64,000 nucleotides of DNA from Paenibacillus swuensis (GCF_001644605.1 NZ_CP011388.1:3314501-3378500); one strand, 5' to 3'; positions 8,280-16,381 are shown, counted from the stretch's first letter. The notes: generated by a model not told the origin, from the sequence alone. A program made the numbers and translations.

Positions 8280-8326
8280 GCTTTAATAAAAATAGCCAGG
8301 TATATGAAGTGCAACAATAAAGGACA

Positions 8327-8354
8327 AACCTCAGGCGAACGTCTGGGGTTTTTC
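8327..8354 (+). terminator. Rho-independent terminator after deoC
   Basis: AACCTCAG (8327-8334) pairs with CTGGGGTT (8343-8350), with one G-U pair, followed by TTTCT. It closes the Nudix-deoC unit. Confidence 0.75.
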
Positions 8355-8383
8355 TGTGAAATCGGTAAAAGGGGATGTTGGAT

Positions 8384-9763
8384 ATGGCAGCGGTAATTTT
8401 ACATAAGTCACGTAAGAAACGATTGGAAGCGGCTCACCCATGGGTGTTTGCCAGCGAAGTGGAGCGTACTGAGGGGGAGCCAAACCCGGGCGACTTGGTG
8501 GAAGTACACAACCACCAAGGCCGATATTTGGCGACAGGGTATTGGAATCCCAAATCGCAGATTATCGTTCGCGTATTGGCGTATACGCCGCTGGCTGAGA
8601 TGGACGAGGCCTACTTCGAAGAGCGGCTGCTCCGCGCCTGGGAGCACCGGCAGCGCTTCCTCGAAGACACGAACGCGTGCCGCGTCGTGTATGGGGAAGC
8701 CGACTTCCTGCCGGGGCTGATCGTCGACAAGTTCGACGACGTGTTGGTGGTCCAGCTGCTCACGCTGGGCATGGATTTGCGCCGCGACGCGTTGGTGGCG
8801 GCGCTGATAAAGGTGTTCGCGCCGCGAGGCATTTACGAGCGGAGTGACGTCAGCGTGCGCGAGCTCGAGGGGCTGGAGCAGCGCACGGGCGCGCTCTACG
8901 GCGACTGCCCGCGGCATGTGCCGATTCGCGAGAACGGCTTGCGGTTCGAGGTTGACATCGTGGAGGGGCAGAAGACGGGCTACTTCTTTGACCAGCGGGA
9001 AAACCGAGCCTCCATCGCGAAGCTGATGCGGGGCTGGGGCGGGCGCAGCGGGATTGCGCTGCGCGAAGTGGAAGGCGAAGACGGGGCCGCGGTGACGGCG
9101 CCGGTGAACGCGAACGGCAAGGTCGTGACATTCCCTTACTGGGACGGCGCGACCGTGCTGGAGTGCTTCTCGCACACGGGAAGTTTCACCCTGAACGCGT
9201 GCAAGTACGGCGCGAAGAAAGTGACGTGCCTGGACATTTCGGAGCATGCCATCGAGAGTGCGCGGCAGAACGTAGAGGTTAACGGCTTTTCCGAGCGCGT
9301 AGAGTTCGTGGTGGCGGATGCGTTCGATTATTTGCGACAACAGGTACGCGGACTGGATGAACGTCTTGAGCGATCCACAGCGGGTACGGCGGAAGGCAAG
9401 AAAGTGGATACGTCCAAGAAGCTGACCTCTGCTGCCCGGACATGGGATGTGGTCATTCTGGATCCGCCTGCTTTCGCGAAGACGAAGAGTGCGGTGACCG
9501 GCGCCTGCCGCGGCTATAAAGATATTAATCTGCACGGGATGAAGTTGGTGAATGAGGGCGGGTATCTGGTAACCGCAAGCTGCTCCTACCATATGCGTCC
9601 TGATCTGTTTTTGGAAACCATTCAGGAAGCTGCCATCGATGCGGGTAAAATCCTCCGCCTGGTCGAATGGCGCGGTGCTGGCAAAGATCATCCGCAAATT
9701 CTGGGTGTGGATGAGGGGCATTATCTGAAATTCGCCATATTTGAAGTAAGAAGTAAAAAATAG
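8384..9763 (+). CDS. Class I rRNA cytosine-5 methyltransferase, RlmI/RlmK-like
   Basis: 459 aa from ATG 8384; AGGGG at 8370-8374 is 9 nt before it, whereas the upstream ATG 8375 has no spacing. It has a PUA domain (residues 1-75), an EEHEA-like middle domain ending QKTGYFFDQRENRAS near 200, and a Rossmann methyltransferase domain with ECFSHTGSFTLNA near 258 and LDPPAF near 357. Family members methylate 23S rRNA. It is longer than usual (about 395 aa) because of two low-complexity insertions at about 215-253 and 322-354. Bases 8600-9200 are far richer in GC than the flanks. It appears to be a single-gene unit between two terminators. The modified position in this species is inferred, not seen. 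Confidence 0.88.
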   Translation: MAAVILHKSRKKRLEAAHPWVFASEVERTEGEPNPGDLVEVHNHQGRYLATGYWNPKSQIIVRVLAYTPLAEMDEAYFEERLLRAWEHRQRFLEDTNACRVVYGEADFLPGLIVDKFDDVLVVQLLTLGMDLRRDALVAALIKVFAPRGIYERSDVSVRELEGLEQRTGALYGDCPRHVPIRENGLRFEVDIVEGQKTGYFFDQRENRASIAKLMRGWGGRSGIALREVEGEDGAAVTAPVNANGKVVTFPYWDGATVLECFSHTGSFTLNACKYGAKKVTCLDISEHAIESARQNVEVNGFSERVEFVVADAFDYLRQQVRGLDERLERSTAGTAEGKKVDTSKKLTSAARTWDVVILDPPAFAKTKSAVTGACRGYKDINLHGMKLVNEGGYLVTASCSYHMRPDLFLETIQEAAIDAGKILRLVEWRGAGKDHPQILGVDEGHYLKFAIFEVRSKK

Positions 9764-9769
9764 TATTGA

Positions 9770-9793
9770 GCCATCGCAGCGATGGCTTTTTTG
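9770..9793 (+). terminator. Rho-independent terminator
   Basis: GCCATC (9770-9775) pairs with GATGGC (9781-9786) around GCAGC and runs into TTTTTT (9787-9792). It ends the rRNA methyltransferase gene. Confidence 0.85.
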
Positions 9794-9890
9794 GTAACTC
9801 CATACAAGCGATGTTCATAACGGATAAGTCAACCCCCAATTGAAAACCCTAAGCTTGAAGATCATTTTGCACATTAAAGGAGTCCAGCAA

Positions 9891-10613
9891 ATGAACAAAC
9901 AGGCAGCAGCACTTTTATTGACTGCAGGGATTGCTTTATCTTTAGGGGTGAATGTTCAAGCCGCTGGTAATACGGGCGGGACAAACCCAAAGACCTTTGC
10001 AAAAGACGGGGAAGGGTTCAAGACGTATTCAGGAACATCCGCTTATGAGCAGTCCTTTCAGAATTCCATGGGGATTCGCGGGGCAACAAGCCATAACGGT
10101 ACTGGTTTTGGTTCGTTGGAATCCGCAGGAGCAAACTATTCCCAAGCCGGTATGACGGGCAGCGGCCAAGGTAACGGTAACGGTATGACGGGTAGAGGTA
10201 ATGGTAATGGTATGTTGGGGAACGGGACAAACAATCTGTATAACATGGGAAGCGGCGCTGCCGGGATGATGACACGCTCCGGCCGGAACGCTATGGATCA
10301 TACCATGAACGGAGCGCAATACAACGGTGCGGGAATCGGCGGTTTTGACGGGACATCAAACTACAACGCCACATCAAACGGACCTACAGCACCGAATTTC
10401 ATGGGTACTTCCCGTTCGCCGTATTACGGGGGTACAGCGGCAAACAACGCCAACGGTAACAATCAGGTACGCGGTAACAACCTGTATCAAATGAACACTT
10501 ATAATGCTAAAGCGGCGGACACGACACAGAACGATTATGGTTGGTTAGGTTGGTTTGGTTTGCTGGGTATGTTCGGTCTGGCCGGTGTAAATCCGCCGAA
10601 GCGCCGCAGTTAA
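9891..10613 (+). CDS. Secreted Gly/Asn-rich protein with WGxxGxxG-type C-terminus
   Basis: 240 aa from ATG 9891, which has AAAGGAG at 9876-9882. Residues 1-25 are a signal peptide ending VNVQAA. The mature part is low complexity, rich in Gly, Asn, Thr, Ser and Met, with short GNGNGMTG-like repeats at about residues 100-115. The C-terminus holds a Trp/Gly hydrophobic segment (YGWLGWFGLLGMFGLAG) followed by basic KRRS, the layout of a membrane-anchoring or sorting tail as in WGxxGxxG-CTERM proteins of Bacillales. This suggests an exported protein held in the membrane or spore envelope. No enzymatic motif is visible; function unknown. Confidence 0.75.
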   Translation: MNKQAAALLLTAGIALSLGVNVQAAGNTGGTNPKTFAKDGEGFKTYSGTSAYEQSFQNSMGIRGATSHNGTGFGSLESAGANYSQAGMTGSGQGNGNGMTGRGNGNGMLGNGTNNLYNMGSGAAGMMTRSGRNAMDHTMNGAQYNGAGIGGFDGTSNYNATSNGPTAPNFMGTSRSPYYGGTAANNANGNNQVRGNNLYQMNTYNAKAADTTQNDYGWLGWFGLLGMFGLAGVNPPKRRS

Positions 10614-10627
10614 TTGTAACGACGAAG

Positions 10628-10668
10628 AACGTCCTTAACCTAATCAGGGTTGAGGACGTTATTTGTTT
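10628..10668 (+). terminator. Rho-independent terminator
   Basis: AACGTCCTTAACCT (10629-10642) pairs with AGGGTTGAGGACGTT (10646-10660) and is followed by ATTTGTTT. It lies between the secreted-protein gene and the convergent YolD-like gene and could serve both strands. Confidence 0.8.
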
Positions 10669-10694
10669 AATTCATTTGATTCACTTTGTGGATG

Positions 10695-10940
10695 TTAATC
10701 TCTTGGATAATCTAGAGCCATAATGTCCATAAACGGTATTTTAATTGTCTCTTGTCCATTATCAACATGAACCTTTCCTGTTCTTGAATCCAGATGAACA
10801 ATCTGACCTCGAACCTGATTTTCCCAAGCCCAGATCGTTAGCAATACAGTAGATTCTTCATTGAATGATTCGGTAATCTGATTACCGATCTCCTCCAAGA
10901 CAAACTCATCTCGGGTGGGTCGCTTTGGTGTCTTTGCCAT
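10695..10940 (-). CDS. YolD-like family protein
   Basis: 81 aa. The family pattern is clear: RPTRDEFVLEEIGNQI at the start, then TVLLTIWAW, then a small beta-barrel-like half with VRGQIVHLD and IKIPFMDIMALD at the end. YolD-like proteins are small Bacillales proteins found on the chromosome and in the SP-beta prophage, often near UvrX/Y-family polymerases, and have no proven function. No polymerase gene is adjacent here. GGAGG-type sequence (GGAGGC on the minus strand near 10950) precedes the ATG. It is a single-gene unit. Confidence 0.82.
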   Translation of the reverse strand: MAKTPKRPTRDEFVLEEIGNQITESFNEESTVLLTIWAWENQVRGQIVHLDSRTGKVHVDNGQETIKIPFMDIMALDYPRD

Positions 10941-11061
10941 GTACTTAAGCCTCCGTGCTTAAAATTAAATCCAGCTCTATTATAGTGAGTGTAGCATACC
11001 TAGGCAATTCTAACGCAACAACTTGTCCGTAATTTCAATCCACGGCTTCAACCAATCACCG

Positions 11062-11730
11062 TCATCGCTCCGTCTGCTCCAACCGCTTCAACACCTCGCC
11101 AAGGCTCAGATCCGCCATCGAATCCAGCCTCAAGTCGTAGGCATCGAACGCCAGCTGAGCGGTCAGCGGATTCGGCACGATGACGCTGTACAACCCCGCG
11201 CTTACCGCGGCCCTCACGCCGTTGGGCGAGTCCTCGAACGCTGCCGCTTCCGCTGGCGCTACGCCCAACGCCTCTGACGCCGCCAGATACAATTCCGGAT
11301 CCGGCTTGATCCGGAGAACATCATCCGCGGTTTTGATGACCTCGAAATACTCGAACAACCCATGCTGCTTAAGGTAGCTCTCCACCCACGCCCGCGGGGA
11401 ACTGGAAGCCAGGCCGATGCGAATTCCCTTCGCCTGCGCTTCCTTCAGATAATCTTCAACCCCTTCGCGCACGCCTTGCAACTCCATCAGTGCTCCGTGC
11501 TTTACCGTGAACAAGGCATCAATCTGCTCCTTGACCACCGGTTTCCCGGTGCATTCTCCCAAATACAGATAGGGGTCAAAATGCTCGCCCGACGTGCCGA
11601 CACCCAATCCCCACAGCTCGATCGGCAGATGCGCCCCGTGTTCTTCATAGATTTCCCGAAAAGCTTCATACCAAGGGGTTTCGGTATCCAGAATTAACCC
11701 GTCAAAGTCGAAAATAATCGCTTTAATCAT
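11062..11730 (-). CDS. HAD phosphatase, beta-phosphoglucomutase-like
   Basis: 222 aa. Motif I is FDFDGLILDTETPWYEAF (residues 7-24), where the usual DGT/DGV Thr/Val is Gly, common in this subgroup. Motif II is LASSSPRAW near 111 and motif III/IV is KPDPELYLAA with AFEDSPNGVRAA near 165-190. The helical C1 cap between residues 15 and 85 places it in subclass I with YhcW and beta-PGM. The substrate is not predictable; sugar phosphates are usual. The GC content of the coding region is above that of the flanks. It is divergent from the ABC transporter leader and has AGGAGAGGACG-type sequence before its ATG. Confidence 0.88.
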   Translation of the reverse strand: MIKAIIFDFDGLILDTETPWYEAFREIYEEHGAHLPIELWGLGVGTSGEHFDPYLYLGECTGKPVVKEQIDALFTVKHGALMELQGVREGVEDYLKEAQAKGIRIGLASSSPRAWVESYLKQHGLFEYFEVIKTADDVLRIKPDPELYLAASEALGVAPAEAAAFEDSPNGVRAAVSAGLYSVIVPNPLTAQLAFDAYDLRLDSMADLSLGEVLKRLEQTER

Positions 11731-11864
11731 TTCGTCCTCTCCTCACTCTGTAACAAACCATACCCCTAAGTTATATCGCTTTTGCAAGAAATCGTAAAGC
11801 TTATCCTTACTTCGCGAACACGTACAAAAACATTGTAAAGTATCGTTAAAATGATGTTCCCGCG

Positions 11865-11894
11865 TTGACAGTTTTGTGAAGACCATGGTAAATT
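11865..11894 (+). promoter_or_regulatory. Sigma-A-type promoter for the leader peptide and ABC exporter
   Basis: A perfect TTGACA (11865-11870) is followed 18 bp later by TAAATT (11889-11894). It is the only good -35 element upstream of the leader ORF at 11936. The -10 box has four of six consensus bases, so the promoter may be weak. Confidence 0.55.
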
Positions 11895-11935
11895 AGCAAT
11901 AATTCAGAAACGACAGAGGAAAGGAGGGCCTTGCC

Positions 11936-12013
11936 ATGATTGGAGTTGGAAACCGCAGACTTCGCCGCACGCGTCAACACAACTTCAGATCGGGACAGGT
12001 GCCTCTCCTTTAA
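11936..12013 (+). CDS. Putative 25-aa leader peptide of the ABC exporter operon
   Basis: ATG 11936 to TAA 12013 encodes 25 residues beginning MIGVGNRRLRRTRQ and ending GQVPLL. The ribosome site AAAGGAGGG (11920-11928) is as strong as that of any gene in the window. The peptide is basic (Arg at six of 25 positions) with no hydrophobic segment. A terminator hairpin lies 100 nt downstream, just ahead of the exporter start, with an alternative pairing available. The best-known parallel is BmrB, the leader that controls bmrCD in B. subtilis by ribosome-mediated attenuation when antibiotics stall it. That this peptide acts in the same way is inference. Confidence 0.6.
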   Translation: MIGVGNRRLRRTRQHNFRSGQVPLL

Positions 12014-12114
12014 CGGATGAATGTAGTAAACGGGTCAGCAAGGAACTCGCTGATTGCTGCTTACTGCGCGCGCACCGCATTCCAATGCTTGCGCATAACA
12101 ATACAGCCAACCAC

Positions 12115-12151
12115 GGCATAGCGCATACCCGCGTTATGTCTTTTTTATTTT
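12115..12151 (+). terminator. Attenuator hairpin ahead of the ABC exporter
   Basis: GGCATAGCG (12115-12123) pairs with CGTTATGTC (12132-12140) over 9 bp with two G-U pairs, followed by TTTTTTATTTT. It lies after the leader ORF and before the AAGGAGGT site at 12159. Upstream CATAAC (12094-12099) can pair with GTTATG (12133-12138), which would take away the 3' arm. Two exclusive structures are what an attenuator needs. Confidence 0.65.
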
Positions 12152-12173
12152 GCGACTGAAGGAGGTAGGTAAC

Positions 12174-13925
12174 ATGTTTGATGTACTAAAGAAATTAAGC
12201 TGGTTTTTCCGTAAACATTGGAAACGGTATACGATCTCCATTATTCTGCTCATTATTGCCGGGGTCGTGGAAATGATTCCTCCGAAATTGCTGGGGGTTG
12301 CCATTGATTACATCCAAACGAATACAATGACGGCATCCCGCTTGTTCTGGATGATTTCCGGCTATCTGGCGTTAACGGTGTTTATTTACGGCATAACCTA
12401 CGTGTGGATGTACCAAATGTTCGGGGGCGCCTTCCTGGTGGAGCGGGCGTACCGATCGCGATTGATGAAGCATTTTCTCAAAATGACGCCGACCTTCTTC
12501 GAACGCAACCGCACAGGAGACTTGATGGCGCGCGCGACCAATGACCTTAAAGCGGTATCGATGACGGCCGGGTTCGGGATACTGACTCTGGTGGATTCCA
12601 CCTTCTTTATGATCACGATCCTGACCGTTATGAGCGTGTTTATTTCCTGGAAGCTGACGCTGGCCTCCATGCTGCCTTTGCCGATTATCGCGGTGGCGAT
12701 GGCCTATTACGGCGGTGCGATCCATAAGCGCTACACGGTGGCTCAAGATGCTTTCGGTCATATGAACGACCAGGTGCTCGAGAATGTGTCAGGGGTTCGC
12801 GTCATCCGCGCTTATGTGCAAGAGAAGGCGGTCGAACAACGGTTTCAGGACTTAACGGATGATGTGTTTCGCAAAAATCTGTCCGTTGCGAAAATCGACG
12901 CTTTATTCGAACCTACGATTAAGCTTCTGGTCGGTATGAGTTATATGATCGGCCTGGGATACGGAGCCTATCTGGTATTTACAAGCGAACTGACGTTAGG
13001 TGAACTGGTTTCCTTTAATGTGTACTTAGGAATTCTGATTTGGCCGATGTTCGCTTTGGGCGAGTTGATCAATATTCTGCAGCGGGGGAACGCCTCGTTA
13101 GATCGTGTCATTGAAACGCTGTCCTATCCGGAAGATGTGGCAGGTCCTAAACAACCGGCTCCTACACCGGTACCTTCCGTTATTCAGTTTAATGAAGTGT
13201 CGTTTAAGTATCCTTCATCTTCCATAGAGAATCTGTGTAACATTTCGTTCCGAATTGAGCGAGGTCAGACGTTAGGCATCGTCGGTCGCACAGGCAGCGG
13301 GAAAACGACACTGCTAAAGCAACTATTACGTGAATATCCGCTGGGAAAAGGCTCCGTAACGGTGTCCGGGACCAATCTTGCCGATATTGCCGTAAACGAC
13401 ATTCATGGATGGATCGGCTATGTGCCGCAAGAGCAGATTCTGTTCTCCCGTTCGGTAAGGGAAAATATTAAGTTCGGACGTCCGGACGGCACGGAAGAGC
13501 AAGTGATGCATGTGCTCGAATCCGCTTCGTTCGCTCAAGATATCAACGTCCTTTCACAAGGATTGGATACGTTGGTCGGTGAGAAAGGCGTGGCGTTATC
13601 CGGCGGACAGAAGCAGCGGATCTCGATTGCGCGGGCGTTAATGACCGATCCGGAAGTATTGCTGCTGGACGATGCGATGTCCGCCGTGGACGCGAAGACC
13701 GAAGCGAATATTATTCGCCATATCCGCCAAGAGCGGCAAGGCAAAACAACCCTCATCTCAACCCATCGCCTCTCCGCTGTACAGCATGCGGATTGGATAC
13801 TGGTATTGGATGAAGGCACGATCTCCGAGCAGGGTACCCATGAGGACCTGATGCGGCTCGGCGGGTGGTACAAAGAGCAATTCGACCTGCAGCAGGTGGA
13901 AGCGCATTTGACGGAAAGCGGGTGA
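12174..13925 (+). CDS. Heterodimeric ABC multidrug exporter subunit, BmrC/YheI-like
   Basis: 583 aa from ATG 12174 (AAGGAGGT at 12159-12166). A six-helix ABC_membrane domain (about 20-310) is fused to an ATPase domain. Walker A is GRTGSGKTT near 372, the signature is LSGGQKQRIS near 475, and Walker B is LLLDDAMSAVD near 496-506. The residue after the Walker B Asp is Asp rather than the catalytic Glu, so this subunit provides the degenerate nucleotide site, as in B. subtilis BmrC. The partner follows 5 bp later with an intact Glu. Such exporters pump hydrophobic drugs out of the cell. A leader peptide and attenuator precede the gene. Confidence 0.9.
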   Translation: MFDVLKKLSWFFRKHWKRYTISIILLIIAGVVEMIPPKLLGVAIDYIQTNTMTASRLFWMISGYLALTVFIYGITYVWMYQMFGGAFLVERAYRSRLMKHFLKMTPTFFERNRTGDLMARATNDLKAVSMTAGFGILTLVDSTFFMITILTVMSVFISWKLTLASMLPLPIIAVAMAYYGGAIHKRYTVAQDAFGHMNDQVLENVSGVRVIRAYVQEKAVEQRFQDLTDDVFRKNLSVAKIDALFEPTIKLLVGMSYMIGLGYGAYLVFTSELTLGELVSFNVYLGILIWPMFALGELINILQRGNASLDRVIETLSYPEDVAGPKQPAPTPVPSVIQFNEVSFKYPSSSIENLCNISFRIERGQTLGIVGRTGSGKTTLLKQLLREYPLGKGSVTVSGTNLADIAVNDIHGWIGYVPQEQILFSRSVRENIKFGRPDGTEEQVMHVLESASFAQDINVLSQGLDTLVGEKGVALSGGQKQRISIARALMTDPEVLLLDDAMSAVDAKTEANIIRHIRQERQGKTTLISTHRLSAVQHADWILVLDEGTISEQGTHEDLMRLGGWYKEQFDLQQVEAHLTESG

Positions 13926-13930
13926 AGACC

Positions 13931-15976
13931 GTGAGCGTAGGAAGAAGACTGTTACAATACGCCTTATTTTATAAGAAGACGATCAGCATCGCGCTGGTTA
14001 TGCTGACGATCGCGGTCTGTGCCGAGTTATCCGGTCCGTTGATCGCGAAGCAGATGATTGACAACAATATTTTGGGCATCGAAAAGCCTTGGGTGGAAAC
14101 GGCGCAAGGGACCAAAGATGCCGTGCAGTATAAAGGTGGCTTTTACAAGCGAAGCGATCGGCTGGAGGAAGGCGAACAGCGGGGGAAAGAAGTGCGGTTG
14201 CTGCAATCCGGCGTAAGCTTCTATTTCCTGAATCAGTCCCTGCCTTTCGACGGGGAGCGTTTAGTAGCGGATGGAACGCTGACGGTGAAGTCGAAGAATC
14301 AGAGCGCGGAGTATGCTGTTGAGCAACTGACGAAGCAACAATTGTTCGCATTTTACAAGCCTGAAATAAAGGCCCTCATTCAGTTGATGGCCCTTTATCT
14401 GGGATTGATTGCGGTCGCATCCTTTTTCCAATATTACCAAAAGCTGCTTCTGCAATCGTCCGCTAATCGAATTATTCAGCGGATGCGGATGGACGTATTT
14501 AAGCAAATTCAGCGGCTTCCGATACATTACTTTGACAATTTGCCGGCGGGCAAAGTAGTTTCCCGGGTAACGAACGATACGGAGTCCATTCAGGAGCTGT
14601 ATGTGACGGTGCTGGCAACGTTCGTGAACAGCGCGATTTATATGGCGGGAATCTTTGCCGCGATGTTCTTTCTGGACGCCAAGCTTGCCGCAGTGTCGAT
14701 GCTGTTAATCCCGATTGTCTTGCTGTGGATTGTTCTGTATCGCAAATCAGCCGAACGGTATAACCACCGTATTCGAGCTTTGCTCAGCGATATTAACGCG
14801 ATGATTAACGAGTCGATTCAAGGCATGAGCATCATTCGCGCTTTCCGCCGTCAGGAAGAGACGCAGAGAGAATTCGACGAGCTTAACGAGCAGCATTTTG
14901 CCAATGAAAATAAGTTGTTGAACCTGAATGCCCTCACCTCTCACAATTTAGTCGGCGTGCTGCGGAATATCGCTTTTGTGATGGTGATTTGGTATTTCGG
15001 GGGAGCCTCGTTGCAAGCGGGAAGTCTCATATCGATCGGTGTGCTGTACGCGTTTGTGGACTATTTAACCCGTTTGTTCGGTCCGGTTACGAATGTGGTG
15101 AATCAACTGGGCAAACTCGAGACGGCGCGCGTATCGGCAGAGCGGGTGTTTGAATTAATGGACACAGAAGGAACCGACGTTGCGGAGGGGCAATTGCCTC
15201 GATATAAGGGGAATGTGCGGTTTGAGGACGTATCTTTTGCCTACAAAGAGGATTATGTTCTGAAGAATATCACGTTTGAGGCGAAACAAGGGCAGACGGT
15301 GGCGTTGGTTGGTCATACAGGTTCGGGCAAAAGCTCGATCATGAACCTCCTGTTCCGATTCTATGATCCGCAGAAAGGCGCGATTACGATCGACGGGCAG
15401 TCCATTGTGGAGATTCCGAAACAGCTTTTGCGCCAGCATATGGGCATCGTGCTGCAGGATCCGTTCTTGTTCACGGGGACGATTGCCTCGAATGTGTCTC
15501 TGGATGATCCCGCGATCAGCAGGAAAGCCGTGAATGATGCATTAAACGCGGTCGGTGCGGATAAATTGCTGTCATCGCTGCCTAAAGGCTATGATGAACC
15601 GGTCATTGAGAAGGGCAGCACGCTGTCGGCGGGGCAACGGCAGTTGGTTTCGTTCGCGCGGGCGCTGGCGTTTAATCCGGCTATTCTGATTCTGGATGAA
15701 GCGACCGCAAGCATCGATACGGAAACGGAGACGATCATACAGAACGCGCTGGATGTGCTGAAAAAAGGGCGCACCACATTCATCATCGCCCACCGGCTGT
15801 CTACAATCCGGAGCGCGGATCAGATTCTGGTTCTGCATCGGGGTGAAGTGGTGGAGCGCGGCGACCATGAATCGTTGATGGGCCTTGGCGGACGCTATTA
15901 CCAGATGTATCAGCTGCAGCAAGGGGCTAAAGTCTCGGTGGGGAAAGAAGAGGTTGCTGAGCACAATCCGGTGTAA
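13931..15976 (+). CDS. Heterodimeric ABC multidrug exporter subunit, BmrD/YheH-like
   Basis: 681 aa from GTG 13931; longer in-frame starts would overlap the upstream gene by 60 bp without a ribosome site. After the first membrane helix there is an insertion of about 100 residues (about 45-140) rich in charged residues. This extra domain is the hallmark of BmrD/YheH and is outside the membrane in that family. Walker A is GHTGSGKSS near 460, the signature is LSAGQRQLVS with Ala in place of the first Gly, and Walker B is ILILDEATASID with catalytic Glu at about residue 590. It forms the active site with its partner encoded 5 bp upstream. Confidence 0.92.
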   Translation: MSVGRRLLQYALFYKKTISIALVMLTIAVCAELSGPLIAKQMIDNNILGIEKPWVETAQGTKDAVQYKGGFYKRSDRLEEGEQRGKEVRLLQSGVSFYFLNQSLPFDGERLVADGTLTVKSKNQSAEYAVEQLTKQQLFAFYKPEIKALIQLMALYLGLIAVASFFQYYQKLLLQSSANRIIQRMRMDVFKQIQRLPIHYFDNLPAGKVVSRVTNDTESIQELYVTVLATFVNSAIYMAGIFAAMFFLDAKLAAVSMLLIPIVLLWIVLYRKSAERYNHRIRALLSDINAMINESIQGMSIIRAFRRQEETQREFDELNEQHFANENKLLNLNALTSHNLVGVLRNIAFVMVIWYFGGASLQAGSLISIGVLYAFVDYLTRLFGPVTNVVNQLGKLETARVSAERVFELMDTEGTDVAEGQLPRYKGNVRFEDVSFAYKEDYVLKNITFEAKQGQTVALVGHTGSGKSSIMNLLFRFYDPQKGAITIDGQSIVEIPKQLLRQHMGIVLQDPFLFTGTIASNVSLDDPAISRKAVNDALNAVGADKLLSSLPKGYDEPVIEKGSTLSAGQRQLVSFARALAFNPAILILDEATASIDTETETIIQNALDVLKKGRTTFIIAHRLSTIRSADQILVLHRGEVVERGDHESLMGLGGRYYQMYQLQQGAKVSVGKEEVAEHNPV

Positions 15977-15990
15977 GTGAAGTGAATTAA

Positions 15991-16164
15991 AATAAGGATA
16001 AAAAATCACGCTATTATATTTTCTACCCCAAATAACGATAAAAAATCACGCTATTTCCTTGGATTGGTAATAAACTAACTGTCACCAGCTTATTTCCGCA
16101 TAAATAACGATAAAAACTATTTTTGTGGAAAATAAAATTAGCGTGAAAAACTATCGTTATTTTC
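15991..16164. repeat. Cluster of four AATAACGATA...TCACGCTATT repeats
   Basis: Copy 1 (15991-16015) and copy 2 (16031-16055) are direct 25-bp repeats that differ at one base (AATAAG/CGATA, then AAAAATCACGCTATT) and start exactly 40 bp apart. Copy 3 (from 16103) has only the left half, AATAACGATAAAAA. Copy 4 (16138-16163) is an inverted full copy; its TATCGTTATTT pairs perfectly with the left half of copy 3, so copies 3 and 4 can form a hairpin. The cluster fills the gap between the ABC exporter and a truncated lipoprotein gene. No coding role is apparent. Confidence 0.8.
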
Positions 16165-16189
16165 GAACACACACCAGGGCGGTTAAAAT

Positions 16190-16381
16190 ATGAAAACTTA
16201 TAAACTGATTTGCATTGTGACGCTGATATTACTGCTGAGCACTGGCTGTAACCATCACGATTCACATCAACAGAACACGATTAGAATTGGAATGGATAAA
16301 CAACAATATGGGCTTGATGAGCATATAACTTACTCCATAGTGAACTCTTCATCTCAAAAACTGTTCAACGGCGTACGTTGA
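16190..16381 (+). pseudogene. Truncated lipoprotein
   Basis: 63 aa. Residues 1-21 form a lipoprotein signal with lipobox LSTGC, so Cys at about 20-21 would be lipidated. The following IRIGMDKQQYGLDEHITYSIVN is the first strand pair of a bacterial Ig-like domain found in longer Bacillales lipoproteins. In those, the pattern continues with a Phe-Gly turn and further strands; here TGA at 16379 ends it after FNGVR. No continuation was found in other frames before the terminator at 16448. I read it as a remnant, though a short functional lipoprotein cannot be excluded. Confidence 0.55.

Noticed and set aside
8408-9721. Long minus-strand open frame (437 codons) opposite the rRNA methyltransferase
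   Set aside because: It is rich in His, Arg, Gln and Leu, has no ribosome site or family motif, and mirrors a gene with clear PUA and methyltransferase motifs. GC-rich DNA has few stops, which makes such shadows.
10695-10940. Prophage remnant suggested by a YolD-like gene
   Set aside because: No integrase, polymerase, att-like repeats or phage structural genes are nearby; YolD-like genes are also chromosomal.
15991-16164. CRISPR array
   Set aside because: Only two direct copies with 15-bp spacing, plus half and inverted copies, and no cas genes in the window.
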